Part shown: positions 37,735 through 49,260 of the stretch, in pieces
How positions within the stretch are numbered: position 1 is the stretch's first letter
Layout: every line of letters starts with the position of its first letter
Source: Lethocerus indicus
Taxonomy: Eukaryota > Arthropoda > Insecta > Hemiptera > Belostomatidae
Reading direction: 5' to 3'
Length of the DNA stretch: 64,000 nt
Assembly (NCBI GenBank): GCA_019843655.1
Contig: JACDQD010000103.1
Coordinates: 3,596,001-3,660,000 of the forward strand
Made by a program: the position numbers and the translations under genes
Notes under the pieces: generated by a model
What the model saw: only the letters and a program-made list of their open reading frames with translations
Told to the model about the DNA's origin: nothing
The model's database searches: none

Positions 37735-37793
37735 GGTTTTAATATAAGCTAAGCTATATTAAAAAAAGGTTTTAATGTAATTAAGCTACATTA
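37735..37793. repeat. Tandemly duplicated hairpin with paired base changes
   Basis: Two copies both start with GGTTTTAAT and contain TAAGCTA, at 37735-37761 and 37768-37793. Copy 1 has arms TAATATA and TATATTA; copy 2 has TAATGTA and TACATTA. The A-to-G change in one arm is matched by T-to-C at the partner position in the other, so pairing is preserved. A 12-bp tandem duplication follows directly. Confidence 0.65.
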
Positions 37794-37798
37794 CAAGC

Positions 37799-37822
37799 TA
37801 GTGTGCATATTAGTGTGCATAT
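37799..37822. repeat. 12-bp tandem duplication
   Basis: TAGTGTGCATAT is present twice, head to tail, without mismatch. It adjoins the duplicated hairpin at 37735-37793. Confidence 0.9.
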
Positions 37823-40800
37823 TACTATTATAACAATTATCTTAACTTTTATATTGGAGTCACTACTTGAATTTCATTCGCAGCGCCATCGAGCACATTA
37901 TCATCTCAGTAATCCATACAACTGCTCGCAATAAACGAGGCTCGGAATGATATTTTCCCATAGGCGAAATAACACCTCGAATTAACATCTAATGTATTCG
38001 GACGTTAAGGATCCGTTCAAATTTATATGGGCCGGCCGGTCCACCCCCCGCCCCCGCTCCCGACCGCTGTTGAACTTCATATTGTTCCCCCATAACCTAA
38101 TGCTTATAATACGGCAAACAGTGGGGTTTTAGAACCGGGCAAGGCCATTCTCTCCGCACAAGTGGGTTTAGAAGGACTTGGCGAATATTCCACGGCCGTA
38201 ATATGCCTCATCTTGTATCCGTGGGCCCCTTCGGGTTGCCCCAATATTGTTTTACATGTTAATGTTCTCTGTTATTTTGTATGCGGGCGTTTGCCTTGTT
38301 TCCCGGCCAAAATAGCCGAAATAGAAACATTAGTATTATTTATAGGGGTGTTAGTATCGTTAATTGTTCTCCGTATGGTTGCTAAAACTACGGAAGTAAA
38401 CAGTATACATGAAGATCTCCCATTAATAGAATTGTAAACATAAATATGATTAAAACACAAGTTTCTAAACATTTATAGGGCAAAAAATTTATTGTGTAAT
38501 AAAGAACCATTTGGTATTTTAATCCTCGGCAATTCCTCTAATGTCTAGGACGTTCGTAATCTTTAGGTATCATAGTATAGGTAGCAATAATATTATCCAA
38601 GATATTTGAACAGCCTCTGAGTATTCCACTGGCTAAAAATTGTGTCTAACGATAATTTCCTTGGTCAATATTCCCTGAAAAATAATAAGGAAAGGAATGA
38701 AACAATTATTTTCTACACCCAAGTGTTTGCAAGTGAGTAATACATGCATGAGAGCTTCTAATAACGATCGTCGATTAAGGTACAATTAATTAACACATCT
38801 CGGTAACGGAATCTGGTGTTTTCAAATTAAATGGGCCTCAGGAAATTCCGGTCGGTCGAAGATTCTATCGCGTTAATGATTTTGGTTCTCGTGAGAATTA
38901 TCGGCATCGAATTTTCATTAGTGGGTTATAAATCGTGTGCGCTTTGAATGTGTGTGCGTGTGTGGATTTATGGTATCACTGCGATCTTCACAACTCCTTG
39001 AAGTCTGTAAAAAAGGATTTTTTAAATACAAATTCGTCCTCAATTTCGTTAAATAGGTTCATCATATACTTTAAAATATGCGCCCGGATATTATTTTAGC
39101 CCGCGATACTTCATCATTTCAGTAATTGTACCAGTGTTCCGCCTAATTCGTGAGATCTAACATCTGCTGATATTATTTTTCAGAAAGTCAATAAATGTTT
39201 TCCAGCGAACCATTCTCTCAGGTTGAACTGCGGATGAATAATATTTATTCTACGAAAATATTTGCTTAATTATACATTTCGAATGGTTCGAACGTGACCA
39301 ATTGCTAATTATCGGAATCCCCGTTTGTAAAAGAATGAGGCAAAACCTCCGATTAATTTGAATACAATTTTTATTCCTCTATATTCATTCTCCGTTCGAG
39401 AAGGTGGTAGCATGGAAGTTCAATTACGAAACTGAACTTTTAACTTTTCACTCTATCGGATGGACCGCCTTTACTGGTTATAATAAATTAATTTCGAAGA
39501 AAGCTGCATACAATTCATATATGCTTTATGACAATATAACCATTTTATAACAGTGAAATTGGAAACGAGAAATGTATTGTTCGTACAATAATTAATGCGT
39601 GTCCGGATGTTAAAATGACTTTTGATCTCGGAAGCCGAAATAATTACATTCCCCCAATCGAGCTACGGTTTAAATTTTTTCAAAATACATTTATATTTAA
39701 AAATGTTATTACCGTAGTTATTAATCCTTGACGTTCAGATCTGAGCCCACGTTTCTTCACTCACCACAGGGTCTACCGTAGGATACCGGCCGATTGGTAT
39801 CGACATTGCCACGGTACATGAACGCGACTCATTAACCTCCAGATTCCGAATTTACAAACCGGTCTTGCGCTTCGTGTTCGATCGATCTGATTCATTGCTC
39901 GGCAGGGATAGGGAGAGAGGCTGGAGAGAGACAGAGCTGTACGGTGGGTGGCCGCCTCCACTTCTTCAGGGCCCCGTCTATATCCGCCTCCCCAAGTAGC
40001 GTCGCATGACCCAGGGCCGCATGAACTTCGTGATAAACCTCCCATCGACGAACGAGTCCAATTACCATTAAGGCTACAGTTGGGGCAACTCGTAAAATCA
40101 CAATTTCCCTACGGAAATAGAACGGGACGAACACACTGAGGAATCGCGGAAGCTGATAGAAGAAGTATTTCTTTAATAAACTTCATTAAACGTTTATCAG
40201 AAAAGTAACATATTTGATTGAACGTTTTGCAAAAATATCATCAATTTATATATATTTGAATATTTGGATAGATATTTGGAAGTTTTCGCCCTAAATTGGC
40301 ACATATCTAAGTTATAGTTTACTTGAGGACTTTTGTCTGACACTTTTGTTTTATTCTAAAGTAAAGCGCCCATATCTTTATCCCCGCCGTAACGTGCCGC
40401 GGATGGGGGACGTCATGGGATCGTGAAAATTTACGAGCTCGCGTCTTCGAGGGGCTTACACGTTATGGACCGTAATGGATTATCGCCCGTTGTAGTCATC
40501 CGCCTGTAAACAAAATATCTCAAGGACTCCCGGGGGCGGTTATTCCGCCCGTGAACGAATACCGAGGGGCCGCTACACTCCTGTCGGGGGATGGTGGAAT
40601 TTATGAAGGACAAATCACGGAACTCTCTGTTATACGAATGATTAAATCTACTCCCCCAAAACTGGCATTAAGATTTCCCAATTTATCAACAATTTTAGAC
40701 TGAATACCATTGAATTTGTAGCATTCACTTGAGACTCGTGTGACTGAATGCAATCGTAATTTCCGGTGGTGGTTTCTACAATCACGAGTGCAAATACAGG

Positions 40801-43800
40801 TAAAGTTATAAACAGCTATAATTGATTATTGTCTGACTAATCTCCTTAAAAGTTCTTCTACAACCGTGAAAAACATTCCCCAGAAAAATAATGTGCTTTT
40901 ATTTTGGAACATATTGTTCGTCTTGCGTTTGCTGGGACTCTTATAGTCTGTCTCCCAGTACGAAAAATGAGTACGGCGGGTTTTATCCTACTTAAAATTT
41001 TCACCGTACCTGGGAGCGTGTCCACCTGTTGTTCCCGGGATATTCTAAAATTGCGGGTTGGAAGGACCTCCCCCCCGGTGTCTCTCTTTCAGGGCATCGA
41101 TCCTTCGACTCCGCTCCGTCTGAGTATTCTGAGATATGCATGTGGGAAAAGTCGGGAGATCCAACACCCGGGAGAGGGAAAACCCGCCCCGTTTTGAATC
41201 ATTTATACCCCCCGATGGTGGGAGGGGGTGGTTGAGGCCCCCGTTCGCCAAATCGTTTAATGGCAGTCAATTAAGCTTCGTGGGCGTCTCGGGAGGTGGA
41301 GGCAGTCGGTTTCTTGATCTTGAATATTGCAGGGCCCACGGGGGGACCCGCCATTACAGCGAAGAGACCCACCCGCCCCACCTGGCCAACAGTTCGTGGT
41401 GAGTCTCCGTTGCGTGACGATGCAATCACTATCCGAAACTCTGGCGTAATGCCGTTCGAAAACATTTCCTAGACCGGTCTTTACGCAAGAATTATTGAAG
41501 AAATAATTCGCACAACAATTCCGTAACTTTTACCTACAGTATTCTTGATAATGTCGATCGCAGGCCGGTCAATAATTGAAACCTAATATTTCAGTCCGCC
41601 ACCGTTCGACCGAAATAGACAAGCTCATAAATGCTACTTAAATGAACCTCACGATCCATGCGTTAATCAAATGTAGCGATATTTAGACGATTTTCGGAAT
41701 TATATATTCAGACTGCATTTCATAATTCCCCGAAAAATCAATTCCCGTAAAAAATGTTTAAATCGCAATAACGACAAGAGTTATCCCTCTTTAAGCGTTA
41801 AGCGTTGGATAATTTCACACAATATCCAGAATTCGAACTTCAAGATTCAGTCGTAAAATTTAATAAAATAATTCGTCCCGTCAAGTGTGGCAGTTGTTCG
41901 TTATCGTGTTCATTTCAGTATACTCGCAATGACAAACTGAAGTATGTCAAAAGGATCAAAAGACAGCCGATGATGTAATATTGACCTAACGCTATAATAT
42001 TGTATTTGCAGATTCGGCTACGGCTGCCCGATATCTGTTCGTCGAAGTGTTATTCAGGCGAAAGCAGCCGGCGCATTATCCGCCGCGGTAATATTCGGTT
42101 CCCACAGCTCCCGTTTAATTTCCGTTCTAATGAACTCTCCGCATTTCTCTCGGACGGCGTCGAACTTCTTGTAACAAACTTCCCGCGAGGCAAGTCCCTC
42201 TTTCCGACCGGGGCCTGTTATCTCAGTCGGCCGTCGGTTCAAAAGTGTTCGCCGTGCTGCTCGCTCGGCTGGTTAAAACGGAACGGTGGCCGCCTCCGCC
42301 GCCTCCACGGAGCCTTTCGAGTGGAAACCCCGATAAAAAGAGACTCCGCCGTGCACCTATCAGTTTTCAGAAGTCGGACTTGAAACGCTCAGACGTTCTA
42401 CTTGTTTTCAATTCCCCTCCGCTCCTTAAATTTTCGCTAAGAAAAAAATCACTCCTAACTGTCAATATAAAAAATGTTTTACATTATTTTTTATCATAAT
42501 TTCAGTTCAATTCGTTAATCGTATAGTAACGATATAATACCCTCCAATCGGAACTAATATAGTATTAAGATTCCCTGTATAATAATTTTAAATATTCTCT
42601 TCAGTTTATGCCCACATATTTGTGGCTTCCCCAAATCCCTACGCAGACGGTTTTCAAATAATAATTCTTGATAGGTTTAAATTTAAATAAAATTTATAAT
42701 TTTATTGATAAGAACGGAAAAAATAAGAACCGATTTTTTTAACATATTGTTAAGCGAGCCAACTATCGATGAATATCAATTCTGATAATAAAATAAACGG
42801 AAACAATATATACAATTTTCTACAATGGAGTACGTGAAGACGATGAAGTTTCTACATCGCTGGCAAATATTTGAATACGAATTCCCTCGCATCGGGTCGA
42901 TAATTAAATGAAATGTGTTAAAAGTGCCAATAACCTTTTTCACGCTTGACACGACCGATAAGACTGGAGCCACTTCATTCTTCCAGGCCATTTCTTTTTC
43001 GATAAGGAAAGCGCTGACGACATTCCGCTGGGGCGGAAGTGCGAAAAAAAACAACTTGACGGTGAAATGTTGATTTTGAAATGCGAAAGAGCGTTTCAGT
43101 AATTAGTAGACGAGATATTTTAAAAAATTGTTATTAAGTTACTTCAAAATTTTAATTATTTCAAACGTTTTATTGAGCCGCATGTTCCACCCCCGAATAT
43201 ACCGCAGAAACGGCAACATTCGAAGCCGTTTATTCATTGTGCTAAAGTTCCTGGTGAACGATCATTGTTTGACACATGGTCATTATGACCGTCCCCAATC
43301 TAGTATGAACATGGGAGAGGAGTTACATTAGAACGTATACGGTTTAGGTGCGGTTATAGCTCGAGGGGGGCTAACACCCCGCCGTTGGTCGGGATTATGA
43401 ACGCCTTGTAAACAAAACCATTAACTAAAACAAAGTCCGGCCGGACCGCATTATGGCCGCTGCTTTATTGTCTCCCCCCGCCTCATGGCAACCCCTCGTC
43501 CGCGATTTCCGCCCGTTCGATGCCTCGGACCATCCTCCTCCTAACTCTATTTTCCCGAATTACAACACATAAAAGGGGCCCTTGGCCGAGGGCCGTAATT
43601 AAATTTGTAATTTCACGCCGTTCGCCCGTTCCCGCTCCGACGCTCTCGGTCCCGGAGGGCCCATCTCTAACGAATTTCCGGTCTCCTAAAACCGGAATCA
43701 ATCCTCGATAGAGGGACATTTGCATTGTTAAATTTTCATCTAAGTCAATATTCAGATTTTTCCTTCTTTTCAATGACAACATTAGTACTAAAATAAAAAT

Positions 43801-43897
43801 TAAATTGCTGTAGGACCCTCTCAATTTCATATATTTTATATTATTGATACCCCTGATTTTATGCCTTACTGATACTTATTTACCAGTGTCATCGGGT
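37823..43897. other. Non-genic stretch with GC-rich blocks
   Basis: GC-rich blocks lie at about 38010-38260, 39770-40140, 40390-40620, 40930-41420, 42000-42420 and 43180-43700. AAGCGTT is tandemly repeated near 41795. An octamer, ATTTGCAT, at 43718-43725 overlaps a SOX-like CATTGTT. Frames up to 127 codons (42000-42383) show no domain. No RNA gene or element is recognised. Confidence 0.5.
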
Positions 43898-43939
43898 ATC
43901 CACCTTAATCCACATTAACCCACCCATTAATCCACCTTA
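43898..43939 (-). repeat. GGTGGATTAA-type minisatellite, copy A (inverted)
   Basis: On the minus strand it reads as repeats of GGTGGATTAA, GGTGGGTTAA and TGTGGATTAA with a period of about 10-12 nt. The same family recurs on the plus strand at 54144-54249. Confidence 0.8.
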
Positions 43940-43985
43940 TGGTATAGAAATGGAATTGTAATCGAATCAGTTGTAAATCAAAAAC

Positions 43986-44037
43986 TCCCAATGGGGTATT
44001 CATTGGGATCTGAGCTCAGAACTGGTATTAACTACCA
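43986..44037. repeat. Three consecutive hairpins or palindromes
   Basis: TCCCAATG (43986-43993) pairs with CATTGGGA (44001-44008). TCTGAGCTCAGA (44009-44020) is a perfect palindrome that follows without a gap. TGGTA (44023-44027) then pairs with TACCA (44033-44037). The group lies about 46 bp from the minisatellite at 43898-43939. Confidence 0.65.
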
Positions 44038-47000
44038 ATAAAACTTAATGGCTGATTCCGGACTGAAGGAACGTAAGATGCAAACTTTTTAAAAAGGTTT
44101 CCTCTGCCATTTCTCCTAATAAACCATCAGCGCATTTTACGCTTTCGTCGGCAAAAACCGTACCTGTTCCGTTGTTTAAGTTCCAATAACAGTCGAATTA
44201 TCGTTTCAAGCATTAGCTAATTAATGATTAATTATTATTATATACCTGTTTTATCATTACTTTCATGTTTCCGCCTTATAAAGCCTTATTTCTGATGGAT
44301 ATTGCATAATGCTATTTGTTTAGTTAAGGTATGGACATTAATTAATTAACATTGTATATAAAATAATTTATTTTCTTAATAAGTATATCAATTTGTCTCT
44401 CCTTTTATCTACACAGATCATTGTTTGGGGATAGTAGACATAACCCTTTTTTGTCCGAGGATCGATAGCTTTGTTAAAAAATACCGTTGGATAAAAAATA
44501 AGACGAAATAAAAGAACTCTTCTGTAAGTATTTTAGTTCTTTCGGTTGGACAGACGCCAATTTCGGACTGGAAACGTCTTAACTTGGGGCGGACCACCTT
44601 GTTCGTCCCTTCAACTCTGATGGTGGGCCGTCCATTAATTCGTTGGAAATGATGACCGGGCGGCTGGTAATAAAAAAATCCACGGGAAAAAGAACGCGAG
44701 GGGAAACAAACAACAATCGGCTGGATATTTTATTCAACGGGAACCTTTGTCGGAACGGCATTCCACCCCCGGCTTCGTCCCAGGACCCGTCCGACCGGAT
44801 TCAGCACCAGCTCATTTCTTAATCCATAGAACGTAAATATTCTTAGTTTCAGTACAGTAAATTTATCTAACTACATAACTAATAGGAAACAATGCAGAAT
44901 CCAGGTGAAATATTTAAAAGAAGAGTCCTTCGTTGCGACGGTATGTACAAACCCTCAACAGTATTGTTTATGAAACGTTAATAAAATTATAAAACTAAAT
45001 GTAAATGTATCACAAACAGATTTATTAATGAAAATTTCCTGATTAGACGAAATTCATTCCTTCTAGAATTTAATAAATTGCGCTTGTTGCTTTCATATTT
45101 CAGAGTTGTTGTTTAATGACAACCGAGGCTAGAAAACCGGATTATCCTGAGTCCGTTGAAGTGTGCTGGAAAGTAAAAAGTAACTGCCGAAGAGACTCCT
45201 GAAAACGAAATTGAAAAATGTAATTGTGGTACAATTAACGATTGAAATATTTAAAAAACAATAGGGAAGAAATTTAATTAAAAAGACAAACACTCGAACG
45301 CGTGTAATCAACGGGAATTACAAAAGGCGAACTGTTTGTTCAATTTGTACTTTGGGTAGTATTCGTTTTTTTAGTCCCTCGCGAATTCAGAGTTATAATA
45401 CCGTTAGTCAGCAATTTTTGACCTGGTGAAAATTTTTATAACGTAATAGCTCTGATTATTTTATAATGTCCTTTAAAACACGTCAATGCATCATTGTTTG
45501 ATCAATCAGACGGATAATTGCCTGGGAAAGTAATATCGGTGTCAATAAATTAAGTTAATTGAGGATGATTTAAGCTGTGGGTAGCTTCCAATGTAATCCC
45601 ATGATGCCAAATCATAAGCCCATGCCCTCTGTTTGGTTTCTAACAGCATAATCAACCGTAATTTCAACATCCCATTAATTTTTCTCAGCCAGTTTTTAGC
45701 TTCCCATCCGTAAATATTCCTATGCGAAAAGATTAAAATTCAGTAAACGGAAAATGATATCCGAAACCTAAAAATAGCCGCTGTAGTACCTGTAATTATG
45801 ATGTCTAAATTGTTAAATATTAATGGGATTTTAACGCCGTATAAAATGATTTTCAAATAAAGCTATAAAGTTTCAGATTATAAACTGAATCTGAGAATCA
45901 ATTATAGTCCGTTGCTCTATCGTTTTAAGTTATGATTAATATGTTCTTTCAACGAAAACAGTTCTCAAGACTGTTCAGTTGTGAACTGTGGTTTTAATTA
46001 GAAGGGGCCGCCGGAAAATCATAAAGAAGATTAACAAAGACCTTATTTTTGTCTTATCTCTGTCCGCCCTCCCCCCTCAGCCCCGGTAAATTATCAATTA
46101 CTGGTTGTACAGGCGGGAATTACAAATATTTATGTTTTGTGTCCTCACGACCCCGATTCTGAGACAGATGACCTCTTTTCCCTGGAACTAAAACAGTGTA
46201 ATATTGTTACTCGTTTCCTTCATCCTTTCCCCTTAACACACATCATCTGACTTTTGACGACCGTATCGATTGCCAATGACGTAACCTAATTAAAGAACAA
46301 GTTTTAAGAATTGGGATTTTGAAGAAGACATTGTGCAGAGGATAAAAACTGTAAAACGTACATGTTCCGTTTATACTACATAAACTGTTTATTTTTTAAA
46401 AATTACTCTAGTTATTCTCCTCGTTAATTGGTCCGCATCTTGAGCAGATCAATTCAAGTTTCGGGCGAAGAAGATGCATTGTCAGAATTTTACAGTGAGT
46501 CAACTTCGTAATTTTAATGCACGAAAGTTTAAATTGGTTATCTTTTGCTGTGCAATTTCAAGAGAACAGAGAAGAAATGGAATACCTCCGCTTCCGAATG
46601 TTTTGTATCAAATTTGATCCTAAAAAATGTTCGTTTGTGGGTAGGAGATGTTTTGAACTCCTGTGTTCTTCTGCCCCGTCTCTCCTAGACAGTAATATAT
46701 TGTGTGCACCAGCAGCAACTGCAGTAGCAACTCGTTATACGGAGAAAGTTGAAAGAGTTGTAAAATTCATTCTTCTTCTGTATCCGACAGGAGTGTAAAA
46801 ACCTACTACAAAGGGCTAAAAATGACAATCGTTCGACGGCTAATCAAAGGGAAGCCGAGTCCGTCGGACGCGCTATTTGGCTAATTGAATTCTTTTTCGC
46901 CGCCTGTCATATTTCCGCCGGCAATTAAACACCGGTTTTGTTTTTCTTTTTTCAGAGACCCGACAGCTCGCCGAGGGTCTGTTTTCCTCCTGCGTTAACA

Positions 47001-47526
47001 AGTCATTACGAGGAGGGAACGATGGAAAAACGCGCGCCCAATTATTCTGTAGATTCCGTGCAAGTGAAAGATTCGAAGGTGTTCATTAATTTTTTCCTTC
47101 GGTTTTTGCGTCCCTACACCCGGAAAGGATTACGATGGTAAAATCCGAACCTATTCTCAAACCTATTCCCCTAAACATGTTTTTAATTAACACTATGGCG
47201 GTACGTTTGTATCCGCTCGCCTATTTGATCCTAAACCATAGGTGTGTTTCGCCATCCAGTATCATTCCGCTAATAATACAGTGTTGTCCCCACTAACACT
47301 TCGCAGTTACTCCTGCGCATTAATTAAATATATTTGTATTCACTCAGGGTATCTTTAACCTGAAACATAAAGTATTATTTCATGATAAAGCGTGAATATC
47401 ATTACTACATAACCCTTAATATAGGCCGTAGTCTTTTGCAGTGGAAAAACCTGTACAATGTATCAGCTCCATCACCGCCCATCGGGTTTTTTATTTTGCG
47501 TTCCAGAATTGCCAAAATTTTAATTT
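44038..47526. other. Non-genic, mostly AT-rich stretch
   Basis: GC-richer patches lie at about 44560-44820 and 46840-47140. No coding sequence, RNA gene or transposon is recognised. The 93-codon frame at 46517-46798 has no known motif. Confidence 0.5.
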
Positions 47527-47544
47527 CACAGCAGCGCTGCTGTG
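47527..47544. repeat. Perfect 18-bp palindrome
   Basis: CACAGCAGC joined to its exact complement GCTGCTGTG. It sits at the edge of a GC-rich block (47530-47740). Function is unknown. Confidence 0.8.
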
Positions 47545-49238
47545 TAACGCAATCCGGCTTCGGATTTAGCCGGGCGGCCGAGCCTCGAACGCGGCATTTA
47601 ATTGGTCGCGCCGGCGCCCTTCTAACGAAGCCCGAGTTTTCGCACGGCATAAATTGAGCCCATAAAATAGCGGCATAAAATGATGCGGCCCAGAGCCCGG
47701 TTCCGGGCCTCATGTGACGTCCAACTGGTTTGCCTAGAATCCGACTGAAATTGGTGTAAATAACACAGGTTTGCGCCTTCCAGTAATGCTCACTCCTCAT
47801 TATCCTCAATCTATTTTCCCATTACTAGTTGCCTACTGTATCTTGAATTTATTCCCTTGTTTAGGAAAAATCTCCGGTAATTTTTGAACTTCAATTATTT
47901 CTTACCCGAATTTTCCTTCAATTAAAAAAAACATGTACTAATTAATCGAGAGTATCTGCATAAGCTCTGAAAAAAACACAAAAATATAATTAAGAGCGGT
48001 AGATGTAGCCTAGAAACAATTGGTCCTAAACTCTCAGAACAAATGCGTCGGAATATAAATTTGAAAAATGTGGTAGAACTTCAGCACTTCAGAAGGTTAA
48101 TTACTTCGCATCATTTCATGTATATTACTTTCAATTATATTAATCATTTATTATTCCTTGGATGGTGAAAAGAATTTCGCTAATATTTGAATAATCTCAA
48201 TTTTTACGGTGTTCCCCCCGGGGTACGGTAGCCTTTCATTTAAATTGTGAGACAATTACATCTCTCTACAGGCGATTGATCGGAAGCCGTTAGCCGAGGA
48301 GCGTCCGACCGGCTTATTAATGCGAAGACATCGGCGTTGTCGACACAACGCCCGTCAATTGATTGCCCGAGATTAATTCCGTTTGGGGATGGCTACCGGG
48401 ATGTATTGAATTATTCAGATACGCGGGGTATACGGGGCGCCTCTGGGAAATACGATGCGGCATCAAGTTTTTCCCATGACTTACACAAATCTACATTTAC
48501 AAAAGGTTGACCTGGATGGGAAAAAAGTTTTACAATTTGAATAGAACAGTCGTTTATATTAGACTCATCCTATTGGGCACGTAAAGTGACATCAACCGAC
48601 GCTTCGGTTTTCAATGGAATTTTGCCCAATAAATTAATATTTGAATAGTATATATATTCCTGTTACATATTTAATGATTACGACCTAGTTTTGAGTCTGA
48701 CACAACGCTTTTTATTTAATCGGCATATTCCCAATTCAGGATACAAGGGGCCAGAAAGAAGATTGAGTTATGTAAATCGATTTTCCGCGGACCTAAGCCC
48801 TTTTCCACCCCCGGGAAAGGTGCCGCCTGTGTAAACAGAACTAGCAGGAGGGAAAAATTGTTTCATCGCGAGGCCGAATCGTCCTCGAGATTCTTTTGAA
48901 GTGTTGAAGTCTCCTTTCAGACAAGAAGGGAATGGGAATCTATCGGAAATACATCGAATCGTGAGCAAGGGGGCGCCTCTTGGAAAGGAAGGTTCCAACC
49001 CGGGACCGCTTTCGGCGGCTAAAAGCCGCTCTCAAAACACAACTTGCCTTAAGCCCCTTTTACTTCCCATTTCGGCCACCCACCATTGTTTTTCGACCTG
49101 AGCTTGATTTACAAACTGCACATTTCCTCTGAACTCATATAAGCGAATCTGCTTAGTCGTCAAAGAATTATCGTAGCGATAGATTAATTGCTCATTCACC
49201 ATTCAATAAAAATGTCAAAAACTCCATTACCGCGTTTT
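47545..49238. other. Non-genic stretch
   Basis: GC-rich blocks lie at about 47545-47740, 48210-48460 and 48770-49080, with AT-rich DNA between. The 134-codon minus frame (47405-47809) follows the GC block and has no known motif. Confidence 0.5.
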
Positions 49239-49260
49239 ATTTAATTACGCGTAATTAAAT
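49239..49260. repeat. Perfect 22-bp palindrome with inverted TAATTA-type sites
   Basis: ATTTAATTACG is followed directly by its exact complement CGTAATTAAAT. It is the longest perfect palindrome I found. It carries two homeodomain-type AATTA cores in inverted orientation around ACGCGT. It may be a dimer-binding site or a cruciform-prone sequence; no gene is adjacent. Confidence 0.75.

Noticed and set aside
43718..43729. SOX-POU composite enhancer element
   Set aside because: ATTTGCATTGTT has both cores, but they overlap in a geometry unlike the canonical composite CATTGTT-ATGCAAAT.
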